Of a DNA stretch of 64,000 nt, positions 41,231 to 49,612 are shown one piece after another (the first letter of the stretch is position 1; each line of letters begins with the position of its first letter). Under the pieces are notes generated by a model that was given only the letters and a program-made list of their open reading frames with translations, was not told the origin of the DNA and searched no databases. Both the position numbers and the translations under genes were made by a program. Source of the stretch: Diplonema japonicum (lineage: Eukaryota > Euglenozoa > Diplonemea > Diplonemida > Diplonemidae); the NCBI GenBank assembly GCA_964019335.1, contig OZ025732.1, positions 310,001-374,000 of the forward strand. The letters are read 5' to 3'.

Positions 41231-42463
41231 ATGAGCGGGAACGAAAGACCACCGACAGTAGCGCTGCAGGCGAGGCTCCCCACCTCTGAGACCATCAGCA
41301 TTGAGGCAGTGGCTTCGGAGGAGATGAAGAAGGTGAAGGAGAGGATCGCATCGATGGGAGGGTTGGATGTGGACATCTTCACCCTCACCTTCGATGGGGA
41401 GGTGGTGGCGGCGGCTTCTGATGACGGCGGTGGACAGCTCGTCGGAGATCTTCCTTTTGAGGATGGAAGCATGCTTGAAGTGGTGGTGTGCAAGAGGCAG
41501 GCGGCTCTGTTGAAGCTTTCTGAGATGGGGATCGAAGTGAAAGGAAGGGACTTGTTCGAGGTAATTGATGAAAGGCAAGGGCGCAACAGAGAGGGGGTCT
41601 GTGAGGTTGTGAACCTTCTCCTGGATGCTGGGGTGAGTGGCAGGGAGGAGGAGTCCCTTCACAGGGCGGCCAGGTGCAATCTTCCTTCTTGTGTGGAGGT
41701 CCTCTTGACTCGCACTTCTGTGGACGTGAATTCAAAAGTGTCTTTACCTGACGATTGGAGGAGTACGTGCACAGCACTTCACCGGGCCACTTCGGAGGAG
41801 GTGGCGGCTGTTCTCTTGAGACACAATGCAGATGTCAACGCAAGAGACAGTGACGGTGTTCCTGTCATTCACGAAGCAGCATGTGGGAAGCAGCCTGGGG
41901 GCAAGCTATCTGTACTTCTGAGGTACAATGCAGATGTGAATGCAAGAGACAGGGAAGGAAAGACTGCTCTTCATGGCCGGTTCGGTCCTCACCCCTCTGC
42001 TGTACGACTGCTTCTTGAGCACGGGACAGACATCGAGACAAGAGACGACCGGGGAAGAACACCTCTTTTCTTGGCTGGTTTAGAGGTGGCTGAGGCACTT
42101 CTTGATCACGGTGCTGATGTGAAGGCGAGAGACAATAGAGGGAACACGTGTCTGCACCACCCTGTTGAAAGAGGCTTGTTCGAGGTGTTACCTGTTCTTC
42201 TGAGGCACAATGCAGATGTGACGGCAAGGAACGATGAAGGAGAAACGGCTCTCGATCGTGTCTACTCTGACAACAGGGACAGGTTGAGGGCGACAGTGCT
42301 CTACGGGGGGGACGTGTTCAAGGCGGTGCGACACCTGTTGGAGGACCCGAGTCTCGCTCATGATCTGGAGCTATTCGAAAATGGGAGGGAGCTGAGCGAC
42401 GTCAACAGGCTTCCTGTTGTTCAACTGATATCTAGAGAGATTGGTAAGAGAAGGAGCCGCTGA
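41231..42463 (+). CDS. Ubiquitin-like domain plus ankyrin repeat protein
   Basis: 410 residues. Residues 8-90 have a ubiquitin-like pattern (SIEAVASEEMKKVKERIAS, FTLTFDGEVV, LPFEDGSMLEVVV). About 95-390 hold seven or eight ankyrin repeats with clear consensus such as TALHRATSEEVAAVLLRHNADVNARD, and NTCLHHPVERG near 310 (only the first 20 residues of any repeat are quoted in other entries). The C-terminal 40 residues (DPSLAHDLELFENGRELSDV) are shared by every family member. There is no signal peptide, membrane span or Gly-Gly end. Two more copies, one intact at 56876 and several broken, lie in the cluster. LINE-B begins about 270 bases downstream. A proteasome- or ubiquitin-linked adaptor is conceivable but not shown. 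Confidence 0.88.
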   Translation: MSGNERPPTVALQARLPTSETISIEAVASEEMKKVKERIASMGGLDVDIFTLTFDGEVVAAASDDGGGQLVGDLPFEDGSMLEVVVCKRQAALLKLSEMGIEVKGRDLFEVIDERQGRNREGVCEVVNLLLDAGVSGREEESLHRAARCNLPSCVEVLLTRTSVDVNSKVSLPDDWRSTCTALHRATSEEVAAVLLRHNADVNARDSDGVPVIHEAACGKQPGGKLSVLLRYNADVNARDREGKTALHGRFGPHPSAVRLLLEHGTDIETRDDRGRTPLFLAGLEVAEALLDHGADVKARDNRGNTCLHHPVERGLFEVLPVLLRHNADVTARNDEGETALDRVYSDNRDRLRATVLYGGDVFKAVRHLLEDPSLAHDLELFENGRELSDVNRLPVVQLISREIGKRRSR

Positions 42464-42734
42464 ATGGTACAGGTAGTGGATGAGAACAAGGGTGATTTCA
42501 AAGAGGTTTGCCGGTTTTAGTATTTCGAGGTATGATCACTCCACACGTGCCTCTCGTCACTCCCGGCAGCCTCTGGTCTCTGGCGCTGTTTCTTCATTTG
42601 TTACCAACGATTCTAAAGCTACAGTTTCTGTACTTTATTGGTGTCCGACCGTGCCAATAAAGTTCACACAGCAACGGTTTGAAAAGAAAATACAAATATT
42701 GGAAGTTGAAGCGCGACACAGATCAGCAACGTAA
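42464..42734. other. 3' flank of the ankyrin gene
   Basis: 42465-42490 (GTACAGGTAGTGGATGAGAACAAGGG) resembles the extreme 3' end of LINE-A-like fragments at 14896 and 15128. The remainder has no recognisable gene. Confidence 0.5.
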
Positions 42735-42810
42735 AGGAGAAGAGAAGAGAAGAGAAGAGAAGAGAAGAAAAATCGAGTCATATCAGATCATATCAGATCA
42801 TATCAGATCA
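42735..42810 (+). repeat. Tandem repeats in the LINE-B 5' leader
   Basis: About six AGAAG units followed by three exact ATATCAGATC units, immediately before a 40-base leader to ORF1. Tandem repeats in a LINE leader often carry promoter activity; here that is inference. Confidence 0.75.
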
Positions 42811-42852
42811 CAGCAAACACATTGACAATCTAAGCAACCGCGTCAGTCTAAG

Positions 42853-45096
42853 ATGGACGTTCACAAAGCTTTGAAGGGGTACGGGATGACAGCCCGCGGG
42901 AAGGGGTACGGGATTGGAAACGGAAACTCCTTCTACGGAGTGGTCGGAGAGAAGACGGGAAAGAAGGGGAGCGACGTTAGGCGCCGCATGATACAAGAGC
43001 TGCGAGGAAGCGAGGAGTACCGGGCGAGTGTCATCGGAGACTACGACCTGTACTGCTCCCAGCACGCCAGGGAGGGGACCGCCGCGGACCCGGTTACTAT
43101 CCAAGCCACCGCCCGCGCACTGAAGACCGACATCCACCTGATTACGGCCGACGACGGCGCCCTCATCGTCTCCCCTATCGTGGGAGAGTCCAAGTCCAAG
43201 AAGCAGCCCATCCACGTCGCCTTCGACGGCCGGGCATACCTCAACGCCACGGAGCCGTTCAACGTGAACGTGCTGAAGAAAGCTATGCAGCAGTTCAAGC
43301 TGCCACGGGTCGGGATTCCAACCTCAGACGGAGAGGCGAAGGCATGGAGGGGACCGAACAGCAAGCCACCACGGAAGGAACCGCAGGCAAAGAAATGCTG
43401 GCTCCTCGAGCAGGGACAGTTCGACCTACCCTTCATAGAGTGGGAAGAGCTGGTGGCAGGGAAAGATGGCATAGCCATCGCGACCGAGGTCAACGTGGAG
43501 GAGGCAGAAAAGATGCCCTGGGACGGGAACAAGGCAGTCCTCCTCAAACGCAACGGCAAGGGTCGATACGAACACGACGTCGTGCTCAAGGCGGCTGGAG
43601 AGTACTCGAACAGGACAATGTTCTTGCACGTACTGAGCGGAAAGATCTCGCGCTCTCAAAAAAACAAAAACACGGTGGGTATTGACCTGGCCGCGATGTA
43701 CACGCGGGTAGCTTTCGTCGTCTCGAAGACGCACACCCCAGCCCAGACTTGGGAGAGGGTGACCTCCGAACCCCGCAAGCTGGTCCAGGAGATGCTGGGC
43801 TGTAAGACGATCCACAGGATCGACAAGTACGTGGATGGACCGGCCCCAAGGGTTGACGTGCTCGTCACGATCGCAACCGAGAACCGCCGCCGCCTCGTAA
43901 GTGCATCCGGGAAGATGGGGATCTTCGTCAAGCCGAAGGACGTGGAGAAGTCCCCTGTCGCCTGGCTCCCGAAGGAGATCACTCTGGAAGAGGCACTCGA
44001 GCTGGCGGAGACTGAGAAGCAGGGGTTAGCGCTGCGCGAATCCGACGGCCGTCTCGGGGTGAGGACATCGGAGGAGAGGAAAACCACGCTCCTCGACAAG
44101 GTATTAGGCGAGGAGGAGCGACAACGCGGGCAGCATGGGGAGCCCAGGTGGCGTTTGTCGGGACTGTACGGGCAGTGCGGAGCCGAACACGTTGAGGCGA
44201 TACTCGAGGCGATTAAGTGGGAGGCCGTCCCACTACACGGCGGATGGTGCAACAGCATGAGGTGCTGGTACATCCGAGGGGGCGAACCCCCAACCACGTC
44301 ACTGAAGATCACGTCCCCAACTGGGCGGGTCCTCAACTGCAGGATAGCTCCCGACGTTAGAAACCCACCCACCAAAAAGACACCGCCAGCTCAGTCCTGG
44401 GGAAGGCCGAAAACGGGGACCACAAACAACGCGGGCAAGTCGTACCTCGGAGCAGTGACGGGGTCCTCTCAACCAGACCACAAACCACCAGCTGCAGGAA
44501 AGAAGGTTGCCCCTACGGGTAAAGCCGCCCCACCGAAGTCCGGTAAGTCGCCCACAACATCGAAGAAAGCCGATCCCCCGGCCTTTGAGGACCGCCTCAC
44601 AGCAATCGAAAACGCACTTCGTAAACTTGCAGGGGAACCGGTCAGCGACGTCAAGCCGCCGGCTGAGGTGGTCAGTCTACGGAGGGAGAACGCGGAGCTA
44701 CGGGAGGAGGTCCGGCAGATGCACATCCAGATGGCCGCGCTCACCGAGCAAATTAAGAGACTCACGGAAGCGACGCTCTCGAAGCCCGTCCCCGGGAACC
44801 GGGCCCCGATGATGCGCCCTGCTGCCGGGGAGGAGATGATGGACGACTCCGAAGATGACTTGGGTCCCCCCCCAACTGACGATGACACCGACATCGACCT
44901 GGACGAGGGCCCCGCCGACATTGACGACTGCCTGGGCAAGGGCATCTGCCACGTCTACAACGGGACATATCAATGCTGGAAGGGTGTATGCCACTACTGC
45001 GGCGGGAACATCACAAAGAACAACCCAGCACAGACCTGCATATTACCAGACTGCAAAAGGGTAAAATGCCGCGGGTGCGAACAATGCGAACAATGA
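42853..45096 (+). CDS. LINE-B ORF1 with degenerate OTU-like domain
   Basis: 747 residues. Residues 10-140 align by pattern with the OTU domain of LINE-A ORF2: GNGNSFYGVV stands where DGNCxxxAI is expected, followed by RRRMIQEL, QATARALKTDIHLIT and RAYLNAT at the His position. The catalytic Cys is Ser and the His is Leu, so protease activity is probably lost. Residues 150-450 form an unassigned basic region. A Pro/Lys-rich segment (500-580) follows, then a coiled coil (RRENAELREEVRQMHIQM, about 612-645) and an acidic stretch. The C-terminal zinc-type cluster (CHYCGGN, CILPDCKRVKCRGCEQC) resembles that of LINE-A ORF1. Likely the RNA-binding ORF1 protein. ORF2 starts 93 bases downstream. Confidence 0.8.
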   Translation: MDVHKALKGYGMTARGKGYGIGNGNSFYGVVGEKTGKKGSDVRRRMIQELRGSEEYRASVIGDYDLYCSQHAREGTAADPVTIQATARALKTDIHLITADDGALIVSPIVGESKSKKQPIHVAFDGRAYLNATEPFNVNVLKKAMQQFKLPRVGIPTSDGEAKAWRGPNSKPPRKEPQAKKCWLLEQGQFDLPFIEWEELVAGKDGIAIATEVNVEEAEKMPWDGNKAVLLKRNGKGRYEHDVVLKAAGEYSNRTMFLHVLSGKISRSQKNKNTVGIDLAAMYTRVAFVVSKTHTPAQTWERVTSEPRKLVQEMLGCKTIHRIDKYVDGPAPRVDVLVTIATENRRRLVSASGKMGIFVKPKDVEKSPVAWLPKEITLEEALELAETEKQGLALRESDGRLGVRTSEERKTTLLDKVLGEEERQRGQHGEPRWRLSGLYGQCGAEHVEAILEAIKWEAVPLHGGWCNSMRCWYIRGGEPPTTSLKITSPTGRVLNCRIAPDVRNPPTKKTPPAQSWGRPKTGTTNNAGKSYLGAVTGSSQPDHKPPAAGKKVAPTGKAAPPKSGKSPTTSKKADPPAFEDRLTAIENALRKLAGEPVSDVKPPAEVVSLRRENAELREEVRQMHIQMAALTEQIKRLTEATLSKPVPGNRAPMMRPAAGEEMMDDSEDDLGPPPTDDDTDIDLDEGPADIDDCLGKGICHVYNGTYQCWKGVCHYCGGNITKNNPAQTCILPDCKRVKCRGCEQCEQ

Positions 45097-45189
45097 CTCC
45101 ATGAGGGCTCCCCCCAAACCCACCCCCCAAACCCATTCCCTCCGCCCCGTTCCCATCCTTCCAAATACAATCCGATACGCTTATCTGAC

Positions 45190-48100
45190 ATGAAATTTGA
45201 ACGTCTCACCGAACAGGGTATCGAACCCCACCCCGGACCAGAGCCAGAACACGAGAAATTCACCATTTTCACACACAACGGCTCATCACTTAACAACAGG
45301 CTGAGCGAGTACTCCACCGTCCTCCCGGACGCATTCTGCATCCAGGAGACAGCCCTCACGGCTCAGACGCAGCTGGAAATCGAACACGTGCTGAGAGACG
45401 ATGACTGGGGCAAACGATACGCCAGATTCTGGAGCAAGCCACAGCCAGGCAGGGAGTCCAGTGGTGTCACATCTCTGACGATAGCGAAACGGGGTGGTCT
45501 AGGAACCCTGGTGAAAAAACCACGTACGGCGGTGCGCTGTGAAACGAATGGGCCGCACAGGGACAGGTGGTCACACGTGAAGATCTCACTCGATGGAAGC
45601 AAACGGTGGCTTCACCTGATCAACGTCTACTGCCACTCGGGTCAGGACCAAGCCAAGACGAAATACCGTGAAGAGCTTCTCCACTACATCCTTTGCCGTC
45701 TTAAGTTCGAACTGGGAGACGTGCCTGTGGCCGTGGTGGGCGATTTCAACACGGACGAAGTACGATCCCCCACGTTAAGGAAAGCTATACAGACAGACTG
45801 GGTAGACGCCGCTGCGTTCTGTGCAAGAAGGGATGGTGTACAGGCGGAGGACACGTTCGTTAGGACCAACTGCAGCACGAGGATTGACAGGGTCCTGCTG
45901 AATAACATCGCGGCCCAAGGTCTCGAACATTGCGGAGTAAGCGATATGATCACCGGGTCGGACCACCGATGCTTGTCGGTGACACTCAACATCCCAGCTT
46001 TTCGTCAAGAAGTCCTGAGGTACACCATCCCACAGGAGATACCGAAGACCAAGAAGGCGCCTGGCGAGGTGGCGAAGGCACTGATGCAGAAGTCGAGGTA
46101 CCGGGAGTTCATAGCAGCACAGGAGCCCACCGAAGCTTTCTCGGAGATATCAGACCTCGCAGAGGAGTACCTATTACATGGGTACAAGGGGCCGACGCGC
46201 AGCGTGTACACCGGGAGAGGCAAAGTACGGGAACCTACGAAATCGGAGCTAAGTGCGAGGTCGGCGGAGTCGGCGGTCGGAGCGGCATCGAACAGACAAC
46301 AAAGACTGGAAAAGCTGAAGCACAAGATCCGCAGTGCGCAACAGCAAATGCTAAGGCTTTATGAAAACGGACACTGCGGTCCGCTGCCGGTAGAGTTACG
46401 GAACGTCCTCAGAAATATTGCGACACTAGGAGAAGAACTGAAGGTTGACAACTGCCAGGTGGACGCGACAGGGGGTATCGACGGCATCAGGGAGGAGCTG
46501 GACATAGCAGAGGACTTCGCTCAGGGAATGCTATCAGAGCTACTCCAATACCGCAAGAGAATGCAGACGAAGGCCTACGAACGCTCAGTCCGTGCTGACT
46601 TTGGGAAAGAACGCAAGCATATCACAGCCTGGGTCAGAGACCGCCCAAACCAGAGAACGGACGTGGTTGAGGTAGCAGACGGGGGGGTGACGGCGAACCT
46701 ACAGGAAATGGACAAGGTGATGCGGAACGCGTGGTCGGGCGTCTTCTGTGCGCGAACACTCGAGGAAGAGCCACAGTATGAGCGGTTTGCACAACGTTAC
46801 GGGGACCTGATCAAGAAAGCCCCAATGGCACGGACTCCCATCACAGCAGAACAGCTGAGGGAAGTGATCAGGAAGAAGCCGGAGAAAGGAGCATGTGGCG
46901 TGGACGGTTGGCGGATGAGTGAACTGAAGCGTCTCCCAACGAGCATCCTGAAGGCTTTCGCAGACCTCTTCAACCTGATCGAGGAAACAGGCCAGTGGCC
47001 GAGACAGATCACGACAGCACTGGTGTCCCTGATTCCGAAGGGTGAGGGGTCAGCACCACTGAATCATCGTCCCATCACAGTGACCAGCACCATCTACCGC
47101 TTGTGGGCGTGTACGAGGCTGAAGGGTGTCCTTGACTGGCAAGAACGCTGGATCACGCCGAGACAGCACGGGTTTCGACCCAAACACAGTACGACAACTG
47201 CCCTCATGGAGTTATGTACCAAGCTGGAACTAGCTCTGGTGGAAGGAGAACCGCTGGAAGGACTAGCCCTAGACTTTCGAAAATGCTTCGATCTAGTGCC
47301 ACAACGGCTGTCTCTCGACCTCATGGACGCCCTGGGGATGGACCAATCCATAGGGAGAGCACTCCAAGGGATGTACACCCAAATCACAAGGAGGTTCAAG
47401 TACCCCATAGGAGTGGGAGAAACATTTGAGACAACGAACGGCATTCTCCAAGGATGCCCCCTGTCAGTCATCGTCGTCAACGCCCTGTTGTCCATCATGG
47501 TGCGGGCAGTCGAGCAAGTCGCGCCAGACGCCGAAGTGCTAGCCTACGCTGACGACGCATACCTGCTGGCAAAGCTGCGTGGCTCACTACAAGCTGCGGT
47601 CAATGGGACATTGGAGTTCTGCGACCTGACGGGGATGGAAATCAACAAGGAGAAGACTGTTGGTTTCGGCACTGCTGAAGATTTCAAGTCGAAAGTCATA
47701 GGAAACCGAACGGAGATGAGGAAAGGCTTGGAGGTCGCGGTACCCTACAAGACGGTGACAGACCTCTGCGGACTGGGGGTGAAGATCAACACACGCAGGA
47801 CAGGAACGACGTGGAACAAACCGACCACGGGGGCGCTTGGCTCGCTGGACCGACTGGGGGGCACAAGGATTGCTTTCGAAACCAAAGCACACTTGGTCAG
47901 CACGACGGTCCTGCCATCTTGCCTATACAGTGGGCCGTTCTCCCCTCCATGTGATGAGGCACTCAAGAAGCTAACGACGAAGATCACTTGTAACCTGTGG
48001 GGCCCTCATCACCGTGGACGGTCGCCCACCGCGGTAAACACAGTCCTGCTGAAGGGGCACACCAATGACCCCCTTTCCTACGTAATGTACCACTCCCTGA

Positions 48101-49383
48101 AGGTAGTATCCGGAGCACTCGATGACAGTCGGCTACGGCAGAGATGCATGCAGATCGCTGCGGGGTATGACGCGGGTTCCATCCCGATGGGGCCGGTTGG
48201 CAACCTGGTCTGCCGGTGGCTTCCCCGAATAGGATGGAGTTGGGCGCAGCTACTAGGTTGCAACACATCTTGGGCCGAACGCGGACACATCTTTAGAGAG
48301 GTGGTGAGGAAGGCCCGAAGTAGGACGCTGGCGGTCGAGAGGAGCACGATAAGCGGGATAGAGCCGGGGGCGGACCCCAAGACGAACCGATTATGGAGGA
48401 CGGCCAAGGACCCGCTCATGTCCTACAGCCTGAGACGAGTGATCGCAGGAGGGGTTCCCTACCTAAACCCGCACGCAAATGCGAAGCGAAAGAGCGTCCC
48501 ACTGGCGCCTGAAGGTGACGACAACGGTGACGACGAGGAGAACATGGGCCAGGCACCAACGACGGAGGTATCGCACACGCAAGGATTCAGATGCGACCTG
48601 TGCAAGTCTCCACACCCGGACACGGTGACCTTACTCCGCCATCAGCTGTATGAGTGCGCCTGTGCACAAGAGGAACTGGCACTAGACGGAATGGAGCCGT
48701 TGCGCAACAGATCAGGATGGCCCCTATGTCTGGAGCTGCACGCGATACTGCCGAGGGGGCATGTCTTCGCACACCTGGAGAAGCTGCAGCGATACATGGC
48801 TGTGGTGGTCGGGAAACGGGATGTGGAGCTCATGCAAATAGACAACGCCAGCACACAGCCGCTGCCGTGGGTACGCAATGTGGAGGGAAGGAGATGCCTC
48901 GTGCCAACGGCGGGGGAGCTCGAAGGAGTGGGAGGAATCGTCGCAGAATTCCTGAACCCGCTGCTGCAGTGGTTGTCACAGCTACGATGGGTGAAGGAGG
49001 ACACCAGCTCTGAAGTGTCAGCGGTGGAATTGGCCATCGACTTCGAATGGACGACAGGCAAGTTACTGGGGGGTCTGCTGGAAGATAGGGCTCGCAAGAT
49101 CAAAGCACTGATAAGAAAGCTGAACGCGGCATGCAGGGCACGGAAGAAGCCACGCCCCTTCCCAGCAGATGAACAGAAGAGAGTGAAGTCCCTCATCGCA
49201 ATAGGTGGGAAGACGGCTATGGGTTTCGCCAGGAGGCCCATCTTCGCCACCCACACCACTCACGACAAGCTGATGGAACTGAAAGCCGCTTACAAGCGAG
49301 ACCGCATCACACGACTCCGCAAGACGCTCAAGGCCTCGATTGGAACGAAAGCAATGCTCCAGAAGGGGAGTATAAAAAGATAA
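45190..49383 (+). CDS. LINE-B ORF2: endonuclease and reverse transcriptase
   Basis: 1,397 residues, uninterrupted. The N terminus has GIEPHPGP (residues 10-17), close to the 2A-like DxExNPGP motif known near the N terminus of some non-LTR polyproteins, but with His for Asn. The AP-type endonuclease follows: CIQETALT (about 51), GDFNTDE (184), RIDRVLL (232), GSDHR (256). The RT comes next: DGWRMSELKRLP (572), ALDFRKCFDLV (692), NGILQGCPLS (750), AYADDAYL (784). A Cys/His finger lies near 1136-1157, then a conserved tail containing VELAIDFEWTTG (about 1279) shared with LINE-A and ending MLQKGSIKR. No RNase H and no clear restriction-like endonuclease. All catalytic residues I can identify are present. 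Confidence 0.93.
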   Translation: MKFERLTEQGIEPHPGPEPEHEKFTIFTHNGSSLNNRLSEYSTVLPDAFCIQETALTAQTQLEIEHVLRDDDWGKRYARFWSKPQPGRESSGVTSLTIAKRGGLGTLVKKPRTAVRCETNGPHRDRWSHVKISLDGSKRWLHLINVYCHSGQDQAKTKYREELLHYILCRLKFELGDVPVAVVGDFNTDEVRSPTLRKAIQTDWVDAAAFCARRDGVQAEDTFVRTNCSTRIDRVLLNNIAAQGLEHCGVSDMITGSDHRCLSVTLNIPAFRQEVLRYTIPQEIPKTKKAPGEVAKALMQKSRYREFIAAQEPTEAFSEISDLAEEYLLHGYKGPTRSVYTGRGKVREPTKSELSARSAESAVGAASNRQQRLEKLKHKIRSAQQQMLRLYENGHCGPLPVELRNVLRNIATLGEELKVDNCQVDATGGIDGIREELDIAEDFAQGMLSELLQYRKRMQTKAYERSVRADFGKERKHITAWVRDRPNQRTDVVEVADGGVTANLQEMDKVMRNAWSGVFCARTLEEEPQYERFAQRYGDLIKKAPMARTPITAEQLREVIRKKPEKGACGVDGWRMSELKRLPTSILKAFADLFNLIEETGQWPRQITTALVSLIPKGEGSAPLNHRPITVTSTIYRLWACTRLKGVLDWQERWITPRQHGFRPKHSTTTALMELCTKLELALVEGEPLEGLALDFRKCFDLVPQRLSLDLMDALGMDQSIGRALQGMYTQITRRFKYPIGVGETFETTNGILQGCPLSVIVVNALLSIMVRAVEQVAPDAEVLAYADDAYLLAKLRGSLQAAVNGTLEFCDLTGMEINKEKTVGFGTAEDFKSKVIGNRTEMRKGLEVAVPYKTVTDLCGLGVKINTRRTGTTWNKPTTGALGSLDRLGGTRIAFETKAHLVSTTVLPSCLYSGPFSPPCDEALKKLTTKITCNLWGPHHRGRSPTAVNTVLLKGHTNDPLSYVMYHSLKVVSGALDDSRLRQRCMQIAAGYDAGSIPMGPVGNLVCRWLPRIGWSWAQLLGCNTSWAERGHIFREVVRKARSRTLAVERSTISGIEPGADPKTNRLWRTAKDPLMSYSLRRVIAGGVPYLNPHANAKRKSVPLAPEGDDNGDDEENMGQAPTTEVSHTQGFRCDLCKSPHPDTVTLLRHQLYECACAQEELALDGMEPLRNRSGWPLCLELHAILPRGHVFAHLEKLQRYMAVVVGKRDVELMQIDNASTQPLPWVRNVEGRRCLVPTAGELEGVGGIVAEFLNPLLQWLSQLRWVKEDTSSEVSAVELAIDFEWTTGKLLGGLLEDRARKIKALIRKLNAACRARKKPRPFPADEQKRVKSLIAIGGKTAMGFARRPIFATHTTHDKLMELKAAYKRDRITRLRKTLKASIGTKAMLQKGSIKR

Positions 49384-49394
49384 CCCCCCCTAAC

Positions 49395-49446
49395 CCACCC
49401 AAGGGCGGCCCTCCATGAGGGGGTTTGTCCTGCACTTTGAGTTTGT
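49395..49446 (+). other. LINE-B 3' hairpin element
   Basis: GGGCGGCCCTCCATGAGGG can fold into a short stem with a five-base loop, followed by TCCTGCACTTTGAGTTTG. In the truncated copies the loop and one arm change to GGCCCTCTAGCGGGGGGC, which keeps the stem. A related version lies at 59560-59605. It is likely the RT recognition site for target-primed synthesis, by analogy with other LINEs. Confidence 0.6.
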
Positions 49447-49486
49447 TTCGTCATCAGCGGCCATCTATCAGTTCCTCCTAGTGTAG

Positions 49487-49552
49487 ACAAGCACTACGAC
49501 ATCCACACGCTGGAGCACATCCTCATCAAAGACCCGAAGAGGGCAATCAGGT
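49487..49552 (+). mobile_element. Short fragment of the 58.2 kb LINE-C subfamily
   Basis: GACAAGCACTACGACATCC through AAGAGGGCAATCAG matches 58391-58449 almost exactly. Flanking sequence 49553-49612 repeats the upstream region of the ankyrin gene at 41050. Confidence 0.8.
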
Positions 49553-49612
49553 ACCTTCCTTATTTTTTGGGGCCTTCTTCCAGCATAGCCGGTTCCAGAA
49601 GTTCTTTTTTTA

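Larger units (their letters stand above)
42735..49446 (+). mobile_element. LINE-B: full-length non-LTR retrotransposon with intact ORFs
   Basis: 6.7 kb. The 5' leader contains five-base GAGAA/AGAAG repeats (42735-42770) and three tandem copies of ATATCAGATC (42779-42808). Two open frames follow without any break, and a 3' end with a hairpin and TGCACTTTGAGTTTG. Three 5'-truncated relatives lie at 5879, 21427 and 22040. Intact ORFs and nearby truncated copies suggest activity in the recent past. The exact 5' boundary is an estimate; I see no clear target duplication. Confidence 0.88.

Noticed and set aside
42779-42810. Three 10-base direct repeats considered as a replication origin or CRISPR-like array
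   Set aside because: Only three units without spacers, lying in a LINE leader; no origin or CRISPR feature is nearby.
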